From Paraburkholderia fungorum (GTDB lineage Bacteria; Pseudomonadota; Gammaproteobacteria; Burkholderiales; Burkholderiaceae): DNA of 64,000 nucleotides. The stretch lies in contig NZ_CADFGE010000006.1 of the NCBI RefSeq assembly GCF_902833645.1, forward strand, positions 1 through 64,000. Direction: 5' to 3'. The notes beneath the pieces were generated by a model, which did no database searches, had not been told where the DNA came from, and saw only the letters and a list, made by a program, of their open reading frames with translations. This document shows positions 1-7,401 of the stretch, in pieces (position 1 is the stretch's first letter; every line of letters begins with the position of its first letter). The position numbers and the translations under genes are program-made.

Positions 1-236
1 GCTGAATAACGTTTCATCTTCCATTCGCTGTCCGCCCCCCATCTTTACATCAATCGGTTCGGGTGAGGCGACAACTAGCCTGACATGGGGGGCAGGCAAA
101 GAAAAGTAGGTGCCGCCCCGCACAGGGGCAACGCTAATAGACCACTAGCGCAACAAGGAAAGGCCAACAACCCTCGACGGGCGCAAAGAACCAACAAAAA
201 ACCAACCAAAAACAGCGCCCGCGCAAAGCCACACGG
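1..236. other. Intergenic stretch with GC-rich hairpin segment
   Basis: I find no credible gene here. Around 91-130 there is a segment reading GGCAAAGAAAAGTAGGTG followed by a short inverted repeat, GCCCC (115-119) against GGGGC (125-129). From memory, similar GGGGCGGCACCTACTTTTC strings recur between genes in Burkholderiaceae genomes, so this may be a copy of a dispersed intergenic element. A genome-wide count would decide. Confidence 0.35.
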
Positions 237-428
237 CTAATGCCGCTTCTTCCCTCCGGAGGAGGATTCCTTGTCCCCTGCCGAACGCTTTGCGTCACCC
301 ACATCAACGGCGATCGGGTCACTCGCAGGAAAGCTTTCCTCGAGCGCTTCATCGAGCCGCTCTTCGAGGGACTCGGCGGGCTGGGCAGTTTCTTTGGGAT
401 GAGATGCCTGTTGCTTCTGCTTGGTCAT
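237..428 (-). CDS. Small acidic hypothetical protein (63 aa)
   Basis: I chose the ATG at 428 because GGAG lies about seven bases upstream; a longer frame to 473 has no such site. The product is hydrophilic and strongly acidic in the middle, with no signal peptide or membrane segment. It contains EESFPASDPIAV (residues about 31-42), a short motif I know from small uncharacterised proteobacterial proteins where it follows a Leu/Asp/Glu-rich helix. The C-terminus is Lys/Ser/Gly-rich and ends KKRH. The function is unknown. The gene stands alone, with no partner on the same strand. Confidence 0.7.
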   Translation of the reverse strand: MTKQKQQASHPKETAQPAESLEERLDEALEESFPASDPIAVDVGDAKRSAGDKESSSGGKKRH

Positions 429-766
429 AACGTGCTCCGTTAGAAGAAAAGCCAACAGTTCAGCATAGCGCAAAGCGAGCCCACGCGAGCATCAGCCGAG
501 CATCAGCCGAACGACCAGACCACTCTCCAGCAGCCAGTTCCTTCAAATCCAGAACCCGAAGAAACCAGACAACAGAACGACAGAAAAAAACAAAAGTTAA
601 AACCATCCCGCATCAAGTCGTTTTCCGAGTGTCGCCTGACAACAAAAAGCATCCGCCGGCCACGCCAGCCGGCAGACCGCACGGCATACCGTGCACGGGC
701 AACAGGGCAGCATCCAGCTCGGGAGGGGAGCAAACAGAAGCAGCGAACACCAAGGCAGCGAACGAA
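429..766. other. Intergenic region between divergent small genes
   Basis: This AT-richer stretch separates the minus-strand 63-aa gene from the plus-strand 75-aa gene, so it should hold both promoters. An 11-base sequence, GAGCATCAGCC, is directly duplicated near 488-509. No further gene or RNA is evident, although the downstream frame stays open back to a GTG at 629. Confidence 0.4.
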
Positions 767-994
767 ATGGACCGAAAAAACGCTCCGCGCGCGCAGCGCT
801 TCAACGCGTCACACGTGGTGGAAGCCGAACTGGAACACCTGGATTGGGCGACACGGCAACCGGCACTGCACATGCTGGACGCCGGGTACTGGCGGCGCCG
901 CGTGCTGGCGGTCAAAGGCGGATTTGAGCTGACGGACTTGCAGGTAATGCGGCTGGAGAAGATTTTGCAGCGGCTCGGCTATCCGTCGGAGTAG
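767..994 (+). CDS. Hypothetical protein (75 aa)
   Basis: The protein is small, basic and soluble, without a recognised domain. The frame is open from a GTG at 629, but the first 46 residues of that longer form are Pro/Ala/Ser low complexity. The likely folded part begins at the ATG at 767 (MDRKNAPRAQ), so I place the start there; neither start has a strong Shine-Dalgarno. The rest reads as two or three helices rich in Leu, Arg and Glu, ending LQRLGYPSE. It converges with the Hfq-like gene 21 bases downstream. The function is unknown and the start uncertain. Confidence 0.55.
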   Translation: MDRKNAPRAQRFNASHVVEAELEHLDWATRQPALHMLDAGYWRRRVLAVKGGFELTDLQVMRLEKILQRLGYPSE

Positions 995-1015
995 CCAAGC
1001 CGCTGCGGCGGCGAT

Positions 1016-1510
1016 TTATTCGTTGCCGCCGCCGTTGCCACCATGATTGCCGCCGCCATGGTTGCCATTGTCGCCGCCGCCCGTGCCGAACAGGCGCCGG
1101 CGGCGTGTTACCACCACCGGGCCGTCGGACGTGCTGCTGCTACGATCGGGCGCGGGGCGATCCGAGGCCGGCGCGCCGTACGACTCGCGCGGTTCACGCG
1201 GTTCGCGCGGCTCACGATGGTCACGCGGTTCACGTGAGCCGTGCGGGCCGCGCGTGGTGTGCTCACCGTGCGAAGGCCGCCCGGCTCGCGGCGCCGGACG
1301 GGTGCCGGTGTCGAGCTGGATCGTCGAGATCGCGCGCTTGTAGATGCCTTGCAGGCCGACAGGCGTGCGCAGCATCACCAGATACTGATCGAACGACTCG
1401 ATGCACCCCGTCAGGCGAATGCCGTTGACAAGGTAAATCTCGACGCGCTTTCGTTCTTTGCGCGCAGCGTTCATGAAATCGTTTTGCGGATGCGATTCTG
1501 CGGAAGCCAT
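1016..1510 (-). CDS. hfq2: Hfq-family RNA chaperone with long repetitive C-terminal tail (Hfq2-like)
   Basis: An Sm-fold RNA-binding protein that in this family promotes sRNA-mRNA pairing in the cytoplasm. The N-terminal 65 residues carry the Hfq core: QNDFMNAARKERKRVEIYL (Sm1) and IYKRAIST (Sm2, the usual YKHA/YKRA position). Classical Hfq is about 80 aa in Burkholderia, whereas this one is 164 aa. Residues about 70-164 form a disordered tail with Arg-Glu-Pro repeats (REPREPREPRE) and a final Gly/Asn/His-rich stretch (GGNHGGNGGGNE). Long-tailed second Hfq proteins are known from Burkholderia cenocepacia (Hfq2), which is why I use the symbol. The start is the ATG at 1510; a TTG six bases further upstream is also in frame. 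There is no hflX neighbour, which also argues against the housekeeping hfq locus. Confidence 0.85.
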   Translation of the reverse strand: MASAESHPQNDFMNAARKERKRVEIYLVNGIRLTGCIESFDQYLVMLRTPVGLQGIYKRAISTIQLDTGTRPAPRAGRPSHGEHTTRGPHGSREPRDHREPREPREPRESYGAPASDRPAPDRSSSTSDGPVVVTRRRRLFGTGGGDNGNHGGGNHGGNGGGNE

Positions 1511-1938
1511 GGACAATTCAGGTTAGGTAAAACGGTTGTTCGCCGCGATTCTACCCTGTGTGGGGGCGGAACGCGTCGGGTGCCGAACTCCGTCCACTAT
1601 AACGGCTTGCGCGCACATAAGCATCTGATAACTATTGACTGTAACGTTGAGTTACGAATCTGCGGACGAATAGCGCTTTCTTCCGCCACGTTCGGTCGGG
1701 CCACGGCTGGTCGGGCCACGTTCGGTTGTGCCACGGTTGGTCGGGCCGCGCGCGGTCGGACCCGCGCTCGGCGCGCCCGATGCGCTTGGCCGAAAAAGAA
1801 AGTGCCCGATGTCGCCGTATGTGGAATAAATCACCGTCCGCTCGCGTTAATCCAGGCATGGCGGCGCTGCATATCGCACGCAGCCGGTCGGATTCCCGGC
1901 TTGCAGGCACCGGCCGGGGGTTCATCAGGAGACTCACC
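1511..1938. other. 428-bp intergenic region holding a 15-bp tandem repeat
   Basis: It lies between the divergently read Hfq2-like gene and the small secreted-peptide gene. The left half should hold the hfq2 promoter; the 15-bp repeat array sits in the middle. The region from about 1800 to 1930 leads into a good ribosome site (AGGAGACTCACC) for the gene at 1939. The open frames crossing it are repeat-driven, and I do not call them genes. Confidence 0.5.
1691..1765. repeat. Five tandem copies of a degenerate 15-bp unit
   Basis: Consecutive 15-mers are TTCGGTCGGGCCACG, GCTGGTCGGGCCACG, TTCGGTTGTGCCACG, GTTGGTCGGGCCGCG and CGCGGTCGGACCCGC; a partial copy (TTCCGCCACG) precedes them. The unit length is a multiple of three, so frames on both strands stay open through it and give spurious periodic peptides. 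It is intergenic, upstream of the sigma-factor operon. Confidence 0.8.
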
Positions 1939-2085
1939 ATGAAATTATCCCGGATTTTCTCCGCTGCTTTCGTGCTGCTGGCGCTCGCGCTCGGCTCGCT
2001 TGCCACCAGCGCCTGCACCTCCGCCGCGACCGACAACAGCGCTTCGGGCAGCAGTGGGAGCTCGGGCAGCAGCGGTGGCTACTGA
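1939..2085 (+). CDS. Tiny secreted Gly/Ser-rich peptide (48 aa) ahead of the ECF sigma factor
   Basis: The ATG at 1939 follows AGGAGACTCACC, a strong ribosome site. Residues 1-25 form a signal peptide: MKLSR, a hydrophobic core with VLLALALGSLA, then a Ser-Ala-Cys. The Cys at about 26 resembles a weak lipobox, so either lipoprotein processing or signal peptidase I cleavage is possible. What remains is about 20 residues of Ser/Gly repeats (GSSGSSGSSGG) ending in Tyr. It stops four bases before the sigma-factor start, so the two are probably cotranscribed. The function is unknown. The placement suggests an envelope peptide or sensor-related product of the sigma operon. Confidence 0.75.
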   Translation: MKLSRIFSAAFVLLALALGSLATSACTSAATDNSASGSSGSSGSSGGY

Positions 2086-2088
2086 GCG

Positions 2089-2643
2089 TTGCCGCGCCGG
2101 GTGAATTTCGAAGCCGAAGTGATTTCGTGGCTCCCGCAGCTGCGCCGCTATGCGCGCGCGCTGACGGGCGACCGCGCGTGGGCCGACGACCTCGTGCAGG
2201 ATACGGCGGAGCGCGCACTCGCACGCTGGGCGGCGTTCCGTCCGAACAGCAATTTGCGGGCGTGGCTGCTGACCATCCTGCGGCATCTTTACATCGATCA
2301 GTTGCGCGGCCGCCGCGAGATTGCCGTCGACGACGAAAGCGCGCCATGGCGCACTCTCGAAGCGCCGCACGGCGAGGTCGATGGCCTGGTCTTGCGCGAT
2401 CTTCAGCGTGCGCTGTATTGCCTGCCGGTCGAACAACGCGAAGTGCTGCTGCTGGTTTGCGTGGAGGAACTGTCATATCAGGAAGCGTCGAAGGCGCTCG
2501 GCGTTCCGATCGGCACGGTGATGTCGCGGTTGTCGCGCGCGCGGGAACATATGCGCGTTCTGATGACGGATGGGCCGCTCGAAGGGGACGCCGTTGGATT
2601 GGCGCGTAAAGTCCCGCCGCTGAAAGTAGTGAGAAATCCGTGA
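2089..2643 (+). CDS. ECF-type RNA polymerase sigma factor
   Basis: A 184-aa group IV sigma factor that would redirect RNA polymerase to an envelope- or stress-related regulon. Region 2 covers residues about 12-75 (DDLVQDTAERALARW, then SNLRAWLLTILRHLYIDQLR). Region 4 covers about 108-160 (LPVEQREVLLLV, then SYQEASKALGVPIGTVMSRL helix-turn-helix). Region 3 is absent, as expected. The start is uncertain: TTG at 2089 gives the length shown, and GTG at 2101 is also possible; neither has a clear ribosome site, which fits coupling to the preceding 48-aa gene. Its TGA overlaps the ATG of the anti-sigma gene (TGATG), a typical translationally coupled pair. Confidence 0.92.
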   Translation: MPRRVNFEAEVISWLPQLRRYARALTGDRAWADDLVQDTAERALARWAAFRPNSNLRAWLLTILRHLYIDQLRGRREIAVDDESAPWRTLEAPHGEVDGLVLRDLQRALYCLPVEQREVLLLVCVEELSYQEASKALGVPIGTVMSRLSRAREHMRVLMTDGPLEGDAVGLARKVPPLKVVRNP

Positions 2644-3509
2644 TGAATAACGACCACGATTCCGGCTTGCCCGAGGGGCCCGATCTGCGAATGCTGTCGG
2701 CGTTTGTCGACGGCGAGTTGCCGCCTGCCGAGCGCGCCGCGATCGAGGCGCAACTGGCCCGGCAACCTCAGGCCGCCGCGCGGGTGGCCGCGTGGCGCGC
2801 GCAGAAAGCGGCGCTGCAGGCGCTGTGCGGGGCATCGACGCGCAACCGTGAGCCCGAGCTCGATGAGCACGGTGCAAGCGCTGGCGGGGCCGAGCAGAGC
2901 GACGCCGGTGAGCCGGCCTTCATCGTGGTGCGGCGGCCGACGCCGTGGTGGCAGCGCGCTGGCCTCGCCGCTTGCTGGCTCGCGGCCGGCGCGGGTCTGG
3001 CGCTCGCGCTCGGGCCGCTTGCGCCGCGTCTGACGGGCGGCGCGTGGAACGGTCTGGGCGGCCAGCCGCCGAGCTTCGCCGAGCGCGCCGACATCGCCTA
3101 TGCCGTGTACACGCCCGAGAAGCGTCACCCTGTTGAAGTCGCCGCGAACGAGGAAGAGCATCTGGTCAGCTGGCTGTCGAGGCGCCTGAACCGGCCGCTG
3201 TCGGTGCCGTCGTTGCAGGAGTACGGTTACTCGCTGGTGGGGGGGCGGTTGTTGCCCGGCGAAGCGGGACCGGCCGCGCAGTTCATGTACGAAAATCGCA
3301 GCGGCGAGCGCCTCACGCTGTACATCACGGGTATTTCTCGCGACGAAACCGCCTTCCGCCTGTTCCGCGACGGCAACCGCCGGACCTTCTACTGGGTCAG
3401 CGACCGTATGGGTTATGCGTTGTCCGGACCGATTGCGGAGGACAAGCTGCGCTCGATCGCGATCGAAGTGTGCAGCGCGCTCGGCGGCAAACCGGAAACC
3501 TGGCAGTAG
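2643..3509 (+). CDS. Membrane-anchored anti-sigma factor
   Basis: The 288-aa partner of the sigma factor just upstream. The N-terminal 60 residues match the short helical anti-sigma domain of the FecR/RsiW-like type (MLSAFVDGELPPAERAAIEA, then RVAAWRAQKAALQ); no HxxxCxxC zinc motif is present. A single membrane segment runs at about residues 105-124 (GLAACWLAAGAGLALALG), leaving about 160 residues outside the membrane as the sensor part. It would sequester the sigma factor at the inner membrane until an envelope signal arrives. Overlap with the sigma stop codon supports joint expression. Confidence 0.88.
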   Translation: MNNDHDSGLPEGPDLRMLSAFVDGELPPAERAAIEAQLARQPQAAARVAAWRAQKAALQALCGASTRNREPELDEHGASAGGAEQSDAGEPAFIVVRRPTPWWQRAGLAACWLAAGAGLALALGPLAPRLTGGAWNGLGGQPPSFAERADIAYAVYTPEKRHPVEVAANEEEHLVSWLSRRLNRPLSVPSLQEYGYSLVGGRLLPGEAGPAAQFMYENRSGERLTLYITGISRDETAFRLFRDGNRRTFYWVSDRMGYALSGPIAEDKLRSIAIEVCSALGGKPETWQ

Positions 3510-3778
3510 CGCCGCAAGCACGGCAGGCGCCGGCGCCTGGCCCGCCTCAGCCATAAGATATCGCGTGCAACACGGCGTAACAGAAACGTGTGGCACCCGC
3601 CCACGCTGCAGGAATAGTGCCGCGCGGCGCTTCGTTTACTCGCTGCAGGACCCTGTTGCCCGGCACTTGCGTATGCGCTGCGACGGCACGGCGTCGTGCG
3701 AGGCGAACCGACGGGGTCTTTACGGTGCCGACGCGCTTTTTGCGAGTCGCAACGCCGGCGCGTCGAGGCAGTGAAATC

Positions 3779-4273
3779 ATGCGTACTTTTCATCAATCCG
3801 GCATCGGGCTGTGTTGCGGCGTAGCGTGTCTGTGCCTGTGCGCTGTTTGTGCGACGCCGGTCGCGGCGCAAACAGACGCGGATGCGCCGTTGAACGAGGC
3901 GTCGACGTGCCGCTTCGTCGTGGGCCAGACGGAGATCGACGGTGTCGTTCAGCAGGTCGGCGGGCGGGCGTGCCTGCAGCCGGACGGCAGCTGGCAGATC
4001 GTCGAAGACGGTGCCGGCGCGCTGGCCTTCGGCCCGGCTCCGGTGTATTACTACGATCCATGGTACTGGGGGCCGCCGGTGGTGTTCGCTGCTGGCGTGT
4101 CGGTCGTTTTCGTCGACCGCTTTCATCATTTTCATCACATGGATCATGTGCGTTATGGCCACGGATCGTACGGAATGGGCGTACATGGCGGCACCTGGCA
4201 TGGTGGCGCGTCGACGCACATATGGAGCGGCATGTCACACGGCGGCGCTGGCCACGGCGGGATGCACCGCTAG
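3779..4273 (+). CDS. Secreted His/Gly-rich protein
   Basis: I start it at the ATG at 3779, which begins a signal peptide (MRTFHQSGIGLCC, a Leu/Cys/Ala core, then PVAAQ with cleavage near residue 31). The 64-residue in-frame extension upstream looks non-coding. The mature protein has a short Cys-containing domain (STCRFVVGQTEIDGVV, then RACLQPDGSWQIVEDG) and a Tyr/Trp-rich link (YYYDPWYWGPP). The tail, from about residue 118 on, is loaded with His, Gly and Met (HFHHMDH, HGGTWHGG, GHGGMHR). Such tails often bind metals, but that is inference here. It may belong to the regulon of the sigma factor upstream. No family was recognised. Confidence 0.7.
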   Translation: MRTFHQSGIGLCCGVACLCLCAVCATPVAAQTDADAPLNEASTCRFVVGQTEIDGVVQQVGGRACLQPDGSWQIVEDGAGALAFGPAPVYYYDPWYWGPPVVFAAGVSVVFVDRFHHFHHMDHVRYGHGSYGMGVHGGTWHGGASTHIWSGMSHGGAGHGGMHR

Positions 4274-4336
4274 CTTGCCGGCGTCTGTGCCTACGCCTGT
4301 GCCTGTGTCTGCGCGCCCGGCCGCGAGGGAGATACC

Positions 4337-5914
4337 TTGACGCGCAGCCTGCCGCCGAAGATTTCCGCCGCCGGGTTCGATCGCGCGCTCGCGGGCTGGC
4401 GCGCGATTCTCGGTGAACCGCAGGTGATCACCTCGGCCCCCGGGCTCGCCGCGTATCTCGATCCGTTCGCACCCGGCGAGCGCGAAGCGTTCTCGGCGTC
4501 CGCCGCGCTGCTGCCCGCATCCGTCGACGAAATTCGTGCAGTGTTGCGGATTGCCAATCAATTTCGCATTCCGTTATGGACGGTCTCGACCGGACGCAAC
4601 TTCGCGTACGGTGGCGCCGCGCCGCGACTGGCGGGTTCGGTCGTGCTCGATTTGCAGCGCATGAATCGCATCATCGAAGTGAACGAGACGCTTGCCTACG
4701 CGCTGGTCGAACCGGGTGTCAGCTACTTCGATCTGTACGCGCATTTGCGCGAACATGGCTACAGGCTGTGGGTCGATCCGCCCGCGGCGGGTTGGGGCAG
4801 CGTAGTCGGCAATACGCTCGAGCGCGGCTTCGGCTATACCGCGTACGGCGATCATGCGGCGGCGCAATGCGGCATGGAAGTGGTGCTCGCGAACGGCGAC
4901 GTGCTGCGCACCGGCATGGGTGGCATCGAAATCGGCACCGCGTGGCAACTGTATCAACCGGGCTATGGACCTTCCTTCGACGCGATGTTCATGCAGTCGA
5001 ACTACGGCATCGTCACCAAGCTCGGCGTCTGGCTGATGCCGGCGCCGCCCGCGTATCTGCTCGGCGAAATCCAGTTTCGACACGAAGCGGATCTCGAAAC
5101 GATCGTCGATATTCTGCGGCCATTGCGGCTCGATGAAACGATCCGCAATCACGCGGTGATCGAAGGCGGGTTGCGCCGGGCCGCCGGATTGTCGTCGCGT
5201 CAGCAGTGGTATGAGGGCAAGGGCGCGATGCCCGAGAGCGCGGTGGCGGCGATGCTCGACCAGCTGAACGTGGGCCGCTGGAATCTGCATTTCGCGCTAT
5301 ACGGCAGGCCTGAACTGATCGATGCGCACTATGCGATCGTGCAGCGCGCATTCGCCCACGTGCCGCAGGCCAAGCTTTCGGCCGCTCGCTATGCGGGCGA
5401 TGCGCAACCCACAGCGGGCGGCGACCGCAATATGGCCGGCATCCCCGCGATGAGCGCGTTTCGCATGCTCGACTGGCGCGGCGGCGCGGGCGCCCATGTG
5501 GATTTCGCACCGCTGTGTCCGGCAAGCGGACGCGACGCGCTGCGCCAGTACACGATGGTCAAGACCCGCGCGGCGGAATACGGCTTCGATTACTACGGCG
5601 GCTTTACGGCGGGCATGCGTCATCTGCATCACATTTTTGCAGCGATTTTCGACCGCGACGACGCGAGCCAGGTCGAGCAGGCCGGTGCATTACTGCGTTC
5701 GCTGATGAGCGATGCGCGCGCTGCGGGCTACGGCGAATATCGCGCGCATCTCGCGTATATGGATTTCGCCGCGGCGCAGTACAGTTTCAACGACGGTGCG
5801 TTGCTGCGGCTCTCGGAAACGATCAAGGACGCACTCGATCCGAACGGCATTCTCGCGCCGGGCAAGCAGGGCATCTGGCCGGCGGCGTGGCGCGACCGGC
5901 GAGGCTACACCTAA
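4337..5914 (+). CDS. FAD-linked oxidase, 4-cresol methylhydroxylase/vanillyl-alcohol oxidase family
   Basis: A 525-aa flavoprotein of the VAO/PCMH superfamily, which oxidises para-substituted phenols (4-cresol, vanillyl alcohol, eugenol). The PCMH-type FAD-binding half is clear: SVDEIRAVLRIANQFRIPLW, TVSTGRNFAYGG, then PAAGWGSVVGNTLERGFGYT and GDVLRTGMGG. The C-terminal substrate domain ends with ALDPNGILAPGKQGIW, characteristic of PchF-type proteins. I cannot assign the residue for covalent flavin attachment. The TTG at 4337 follows GAGGGAGATACC, a good ribosome site, so I accept it. PchF normally works with a c-type cytochrome (PchC); none is encoded next to it. The next gene, four bases on, is a Tat-signal protein. 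Confidence 0.85.
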   Translation: MTRSLPPKISAAGFDRALAGWRAILGEPQVITSAPGLAAYLDPFAPGEREAFSASAALLPASVDEIRAVLRIANQFRIPLWTVSTGRNFAYGGAAPRLAGSVVLDLQRMNRIIEVNETLAYALVEPGVSYFDLYAHLREHGYRLWVDPPAAGWGSVVGNTLERGFGYTAYGDHAAAQCGMEVVLANGDVLRTGMGGIEIGTAWQLYQPGYGPSFDAMFMQSNYGIVTKLGVWLMPAPPAYLLGEIQFRHEADLETIVDILRPLRLDETIRNHAVIEGGLRRAAGLSSRQQWYEGKGAMPESAVAAMLDQLNVGRWNLHFALYGRPELIDAHYAIVQRAFAHVPQAKLSAARYAGDAQPTAGGDRNMAGIPAMSAFRMLDWRGGAGAHVDFAPLCPASGRDALRQYTMVKTRAAEYGFDYYGGFTAGMRHLHHIFAAIFDRDDASQVEQAGALLRSLMSDARAAGYGEYRAHLAYMDFAAAQYSFNDGALLRLSETIKDALDPNGILAPGKQGIWPAAWRDRRGYT

Positions 5915-5918
5915 GATC

Positions 5919-6335
5919 ATGGACCGACGCGCTTTCATGATGACCGGCGCATGGCTTTCGAGCGCGGCAGGCGGCGCGTGGCCGTGGCTCGCGCAGGCAG
6001 CCGCTCGCCGCGATACGCTTGCGGTGATCGATTCCACCCTTGCGGGCGGCCCCGCATTCGCCGACTACGTCGCGCGGATGAAGCTGCCTGTCTTCGAAGC
6101 GGGTGACGATATCGGCGTGCTCTGGTACACCACCCTGGCGCCGCGTCTCGGGCAAACGTCAGCGCAATCGCCCGCGTCGTTGATCGGTCTCACACGCGCG
6201 TCCGATTACTTCGTGCTCAAGCAGCTTGCGACCCGTGTGGGCCAGATGGTCGTGCCCGGCGGCGAGCAGCGGGTGGCGCCCATTGCGCAGGTCGAGCATG
6301 TCGCTTTCGTGCTGACGCCGCGCTTTATCCGCTAG
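5919..6335 (+). CDS. Tat-exported small protein paired with the PchF-like oxidase
   Basis: 138 aa, beginning four bases after the flavoprotein stop, so certainly in the same transcript. The N-terminus is MDRRAFMMTG followed by a Trp/Ala/Gly-rich hydrophobic stretch ending QAAA. The twin arginine and Phe fit a Tat signal cleaved near residue 28. The mature domain (about 110 aa) has no CxxCH haem motif, so it is not the expected cytochrome subunit. I do not recognise the fold. Pairing with a periplasmic-type flavoprotein suggests it is an accessory or assembly factor. Its 3' end overlaps the convergent gene on the other strand by four bases. Confidence 0.75.
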   Translation: MDRRAFMMTGAWLSSAAGGAWPWLAQAAARRDTLAVIDSTLAGGPAFADYVARMKLPVFEAGDDIGVLWYTTLAPRLGQTSAQSPASLIGLTRASDYFVLKQLATRVGQMVVPGGEQRVAPIAQVEHVAFVLTPRFIR

Positions 6336-7354
6336 AACTTATAGGCCTTGTTGTTCGGATCGAAGGTCGAGTCGTCGAAGGTTTTAGGCGTGATGCTTTC
6401 GAAGACGATCTTCTCGAAGATCTTGCCGTCGTTGTTATAGGACTCGACGGTACGGAAATACGGATGGCGCAGATCGAGCCCGAGTGTTTCTTTCTTCGCA
6501 TAGAACTGCGGCTGACCGGTCGGCGTTTCGAAGGTGAAGGCAACCACGCGCACGCCGTCGATCGTTTTCACTTCCACCTGGGTCGAGCGCGGCAAGCCGG
6601 CCTCGATATATTTCTTGCCTTCGGCGAGGTACTGGTTGGCAATGTACTCGGTGCCGAGATCGCGCACCTGGTGGTTCGACTGCGCACGGGCGAGGGCGCC
6701 GGTCACTGAGGTCCACAGCGGCATCACATTCATGATGCCGCCGAGATGGCCGTACATTTCGTCGGTGCGTTTGGATTCGTCGTAGATGATTTCCTGGCCG
6801 GCGTGCGCGCCGTCGGGCAGCCACTTCGCGTAGATTCGCAGCGGATCGTGGGCTAAGCGCACCAGCATATGATCGGGCTTGTCGGGCCATTGGCCGTGAA
6901 TGCGTTCCGAGCGCGACATGACGAACTCGTAAGACGGGTAGCCGTTCGGCCCTTCCTTGATGTAACGCGGCAGCGCAAGCGGATCGAGCGACTGGAACAG
7001 GGCGACCAGTTGCGCGTCGTCGAGCTTCTCCATGGCGCCGCTTTGTTGCGCGGCGCGCAGCCACTTGACCTGCTGATCGAGCGTGAGCTTGCCGACCTGC
7101 GAGGACGGCGTGGTGGGCGCCTTCACGGCACTGGCGGTATCGAGCGGGGGCGGTGTGTCGTCGTTCTGCGCGAACGCCGCCGGCGCGAGCATGGCGGCGC
7201 TGGCTGCCAGCGCGCCGACCAGCAGTCCCCGAAATGACAGCGTACGTAATGAAGCAGTCAGGGAAGCTCCCAACGGGATGGCCGCCGATGAAAAACGAGT
7301 GAGACGCATGAAGACCGACGATCGGTTCAAGTCTGTGGACGTGCTGTGCTTCAT
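6332..7354 (-). CDS. Secreted DUF1571-like protein linked to the fatty-acid locus
   Basis: 340 aa with an N-terminal signal region (a hydrophobic core around residues 45-62, ending AAFAQ); some of the leader before it may not be translated. The start at 7354 is backed by GGAGAG upstream. The mature part reads PRYIKEGPNGYPSYEFVMSR, RLAHDPLRIYAKWLPDG, HAGQEIIYDESKR and PLWTSVTGALARAQSNHQ. To me this matches DUF1571, an uncharacterised periplasmic family with a LolA-like beta fold; I have not been able to search it. It is the last gene of a minus-strand series after fadD, so a role in handling lipids at the envelope is plausible but unproven. Confidence 0.72.
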   Translation of the reverse strand: MKHSTSTDLNRSSVFMRLTRFSSAAIPLGASLTASLRTLSFRGLLVGALAASAAMLAPAAFAQNDDTPPPLDTASAVKAPTTPSSQVGKLTLDQQVKWLRAAQQSGAMEKLDDAQLVALFQSLDPLALPRYIKEGPNGYPSYEFVMSRSERIHGQWPDKPDHMLVRLAHDPLRIYAKWLPDGAHAGQEIIYDESKRTDEMYGHLGGIMNVMPLWTSVTGALARAQSNHQVRDLGTEYIANQYLAEGKKYIEAGLPRSTQVEVKTIDGVRVVAFTFETPTGQPQFYAKKETLGLDLRHPYFRTVESYNNDGKIFEKIVFESITPKTFDDSTFDPNNKAYKF

Positions 7355-7401
7355 GAATCTCTCCGAAAGGATGGCCGGCGTGATAGTGCACGCCCAGCCT
7401 G

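Noticed and set aside
1652..2036. Minus-strand frames with repeating Arg-Thr-Trp-Pro-Asp-Gln residues
   Set aside because: Produced by the 15-bp tandem repeat, with no start site; the plus strand has the better-supported 48-aa gene.
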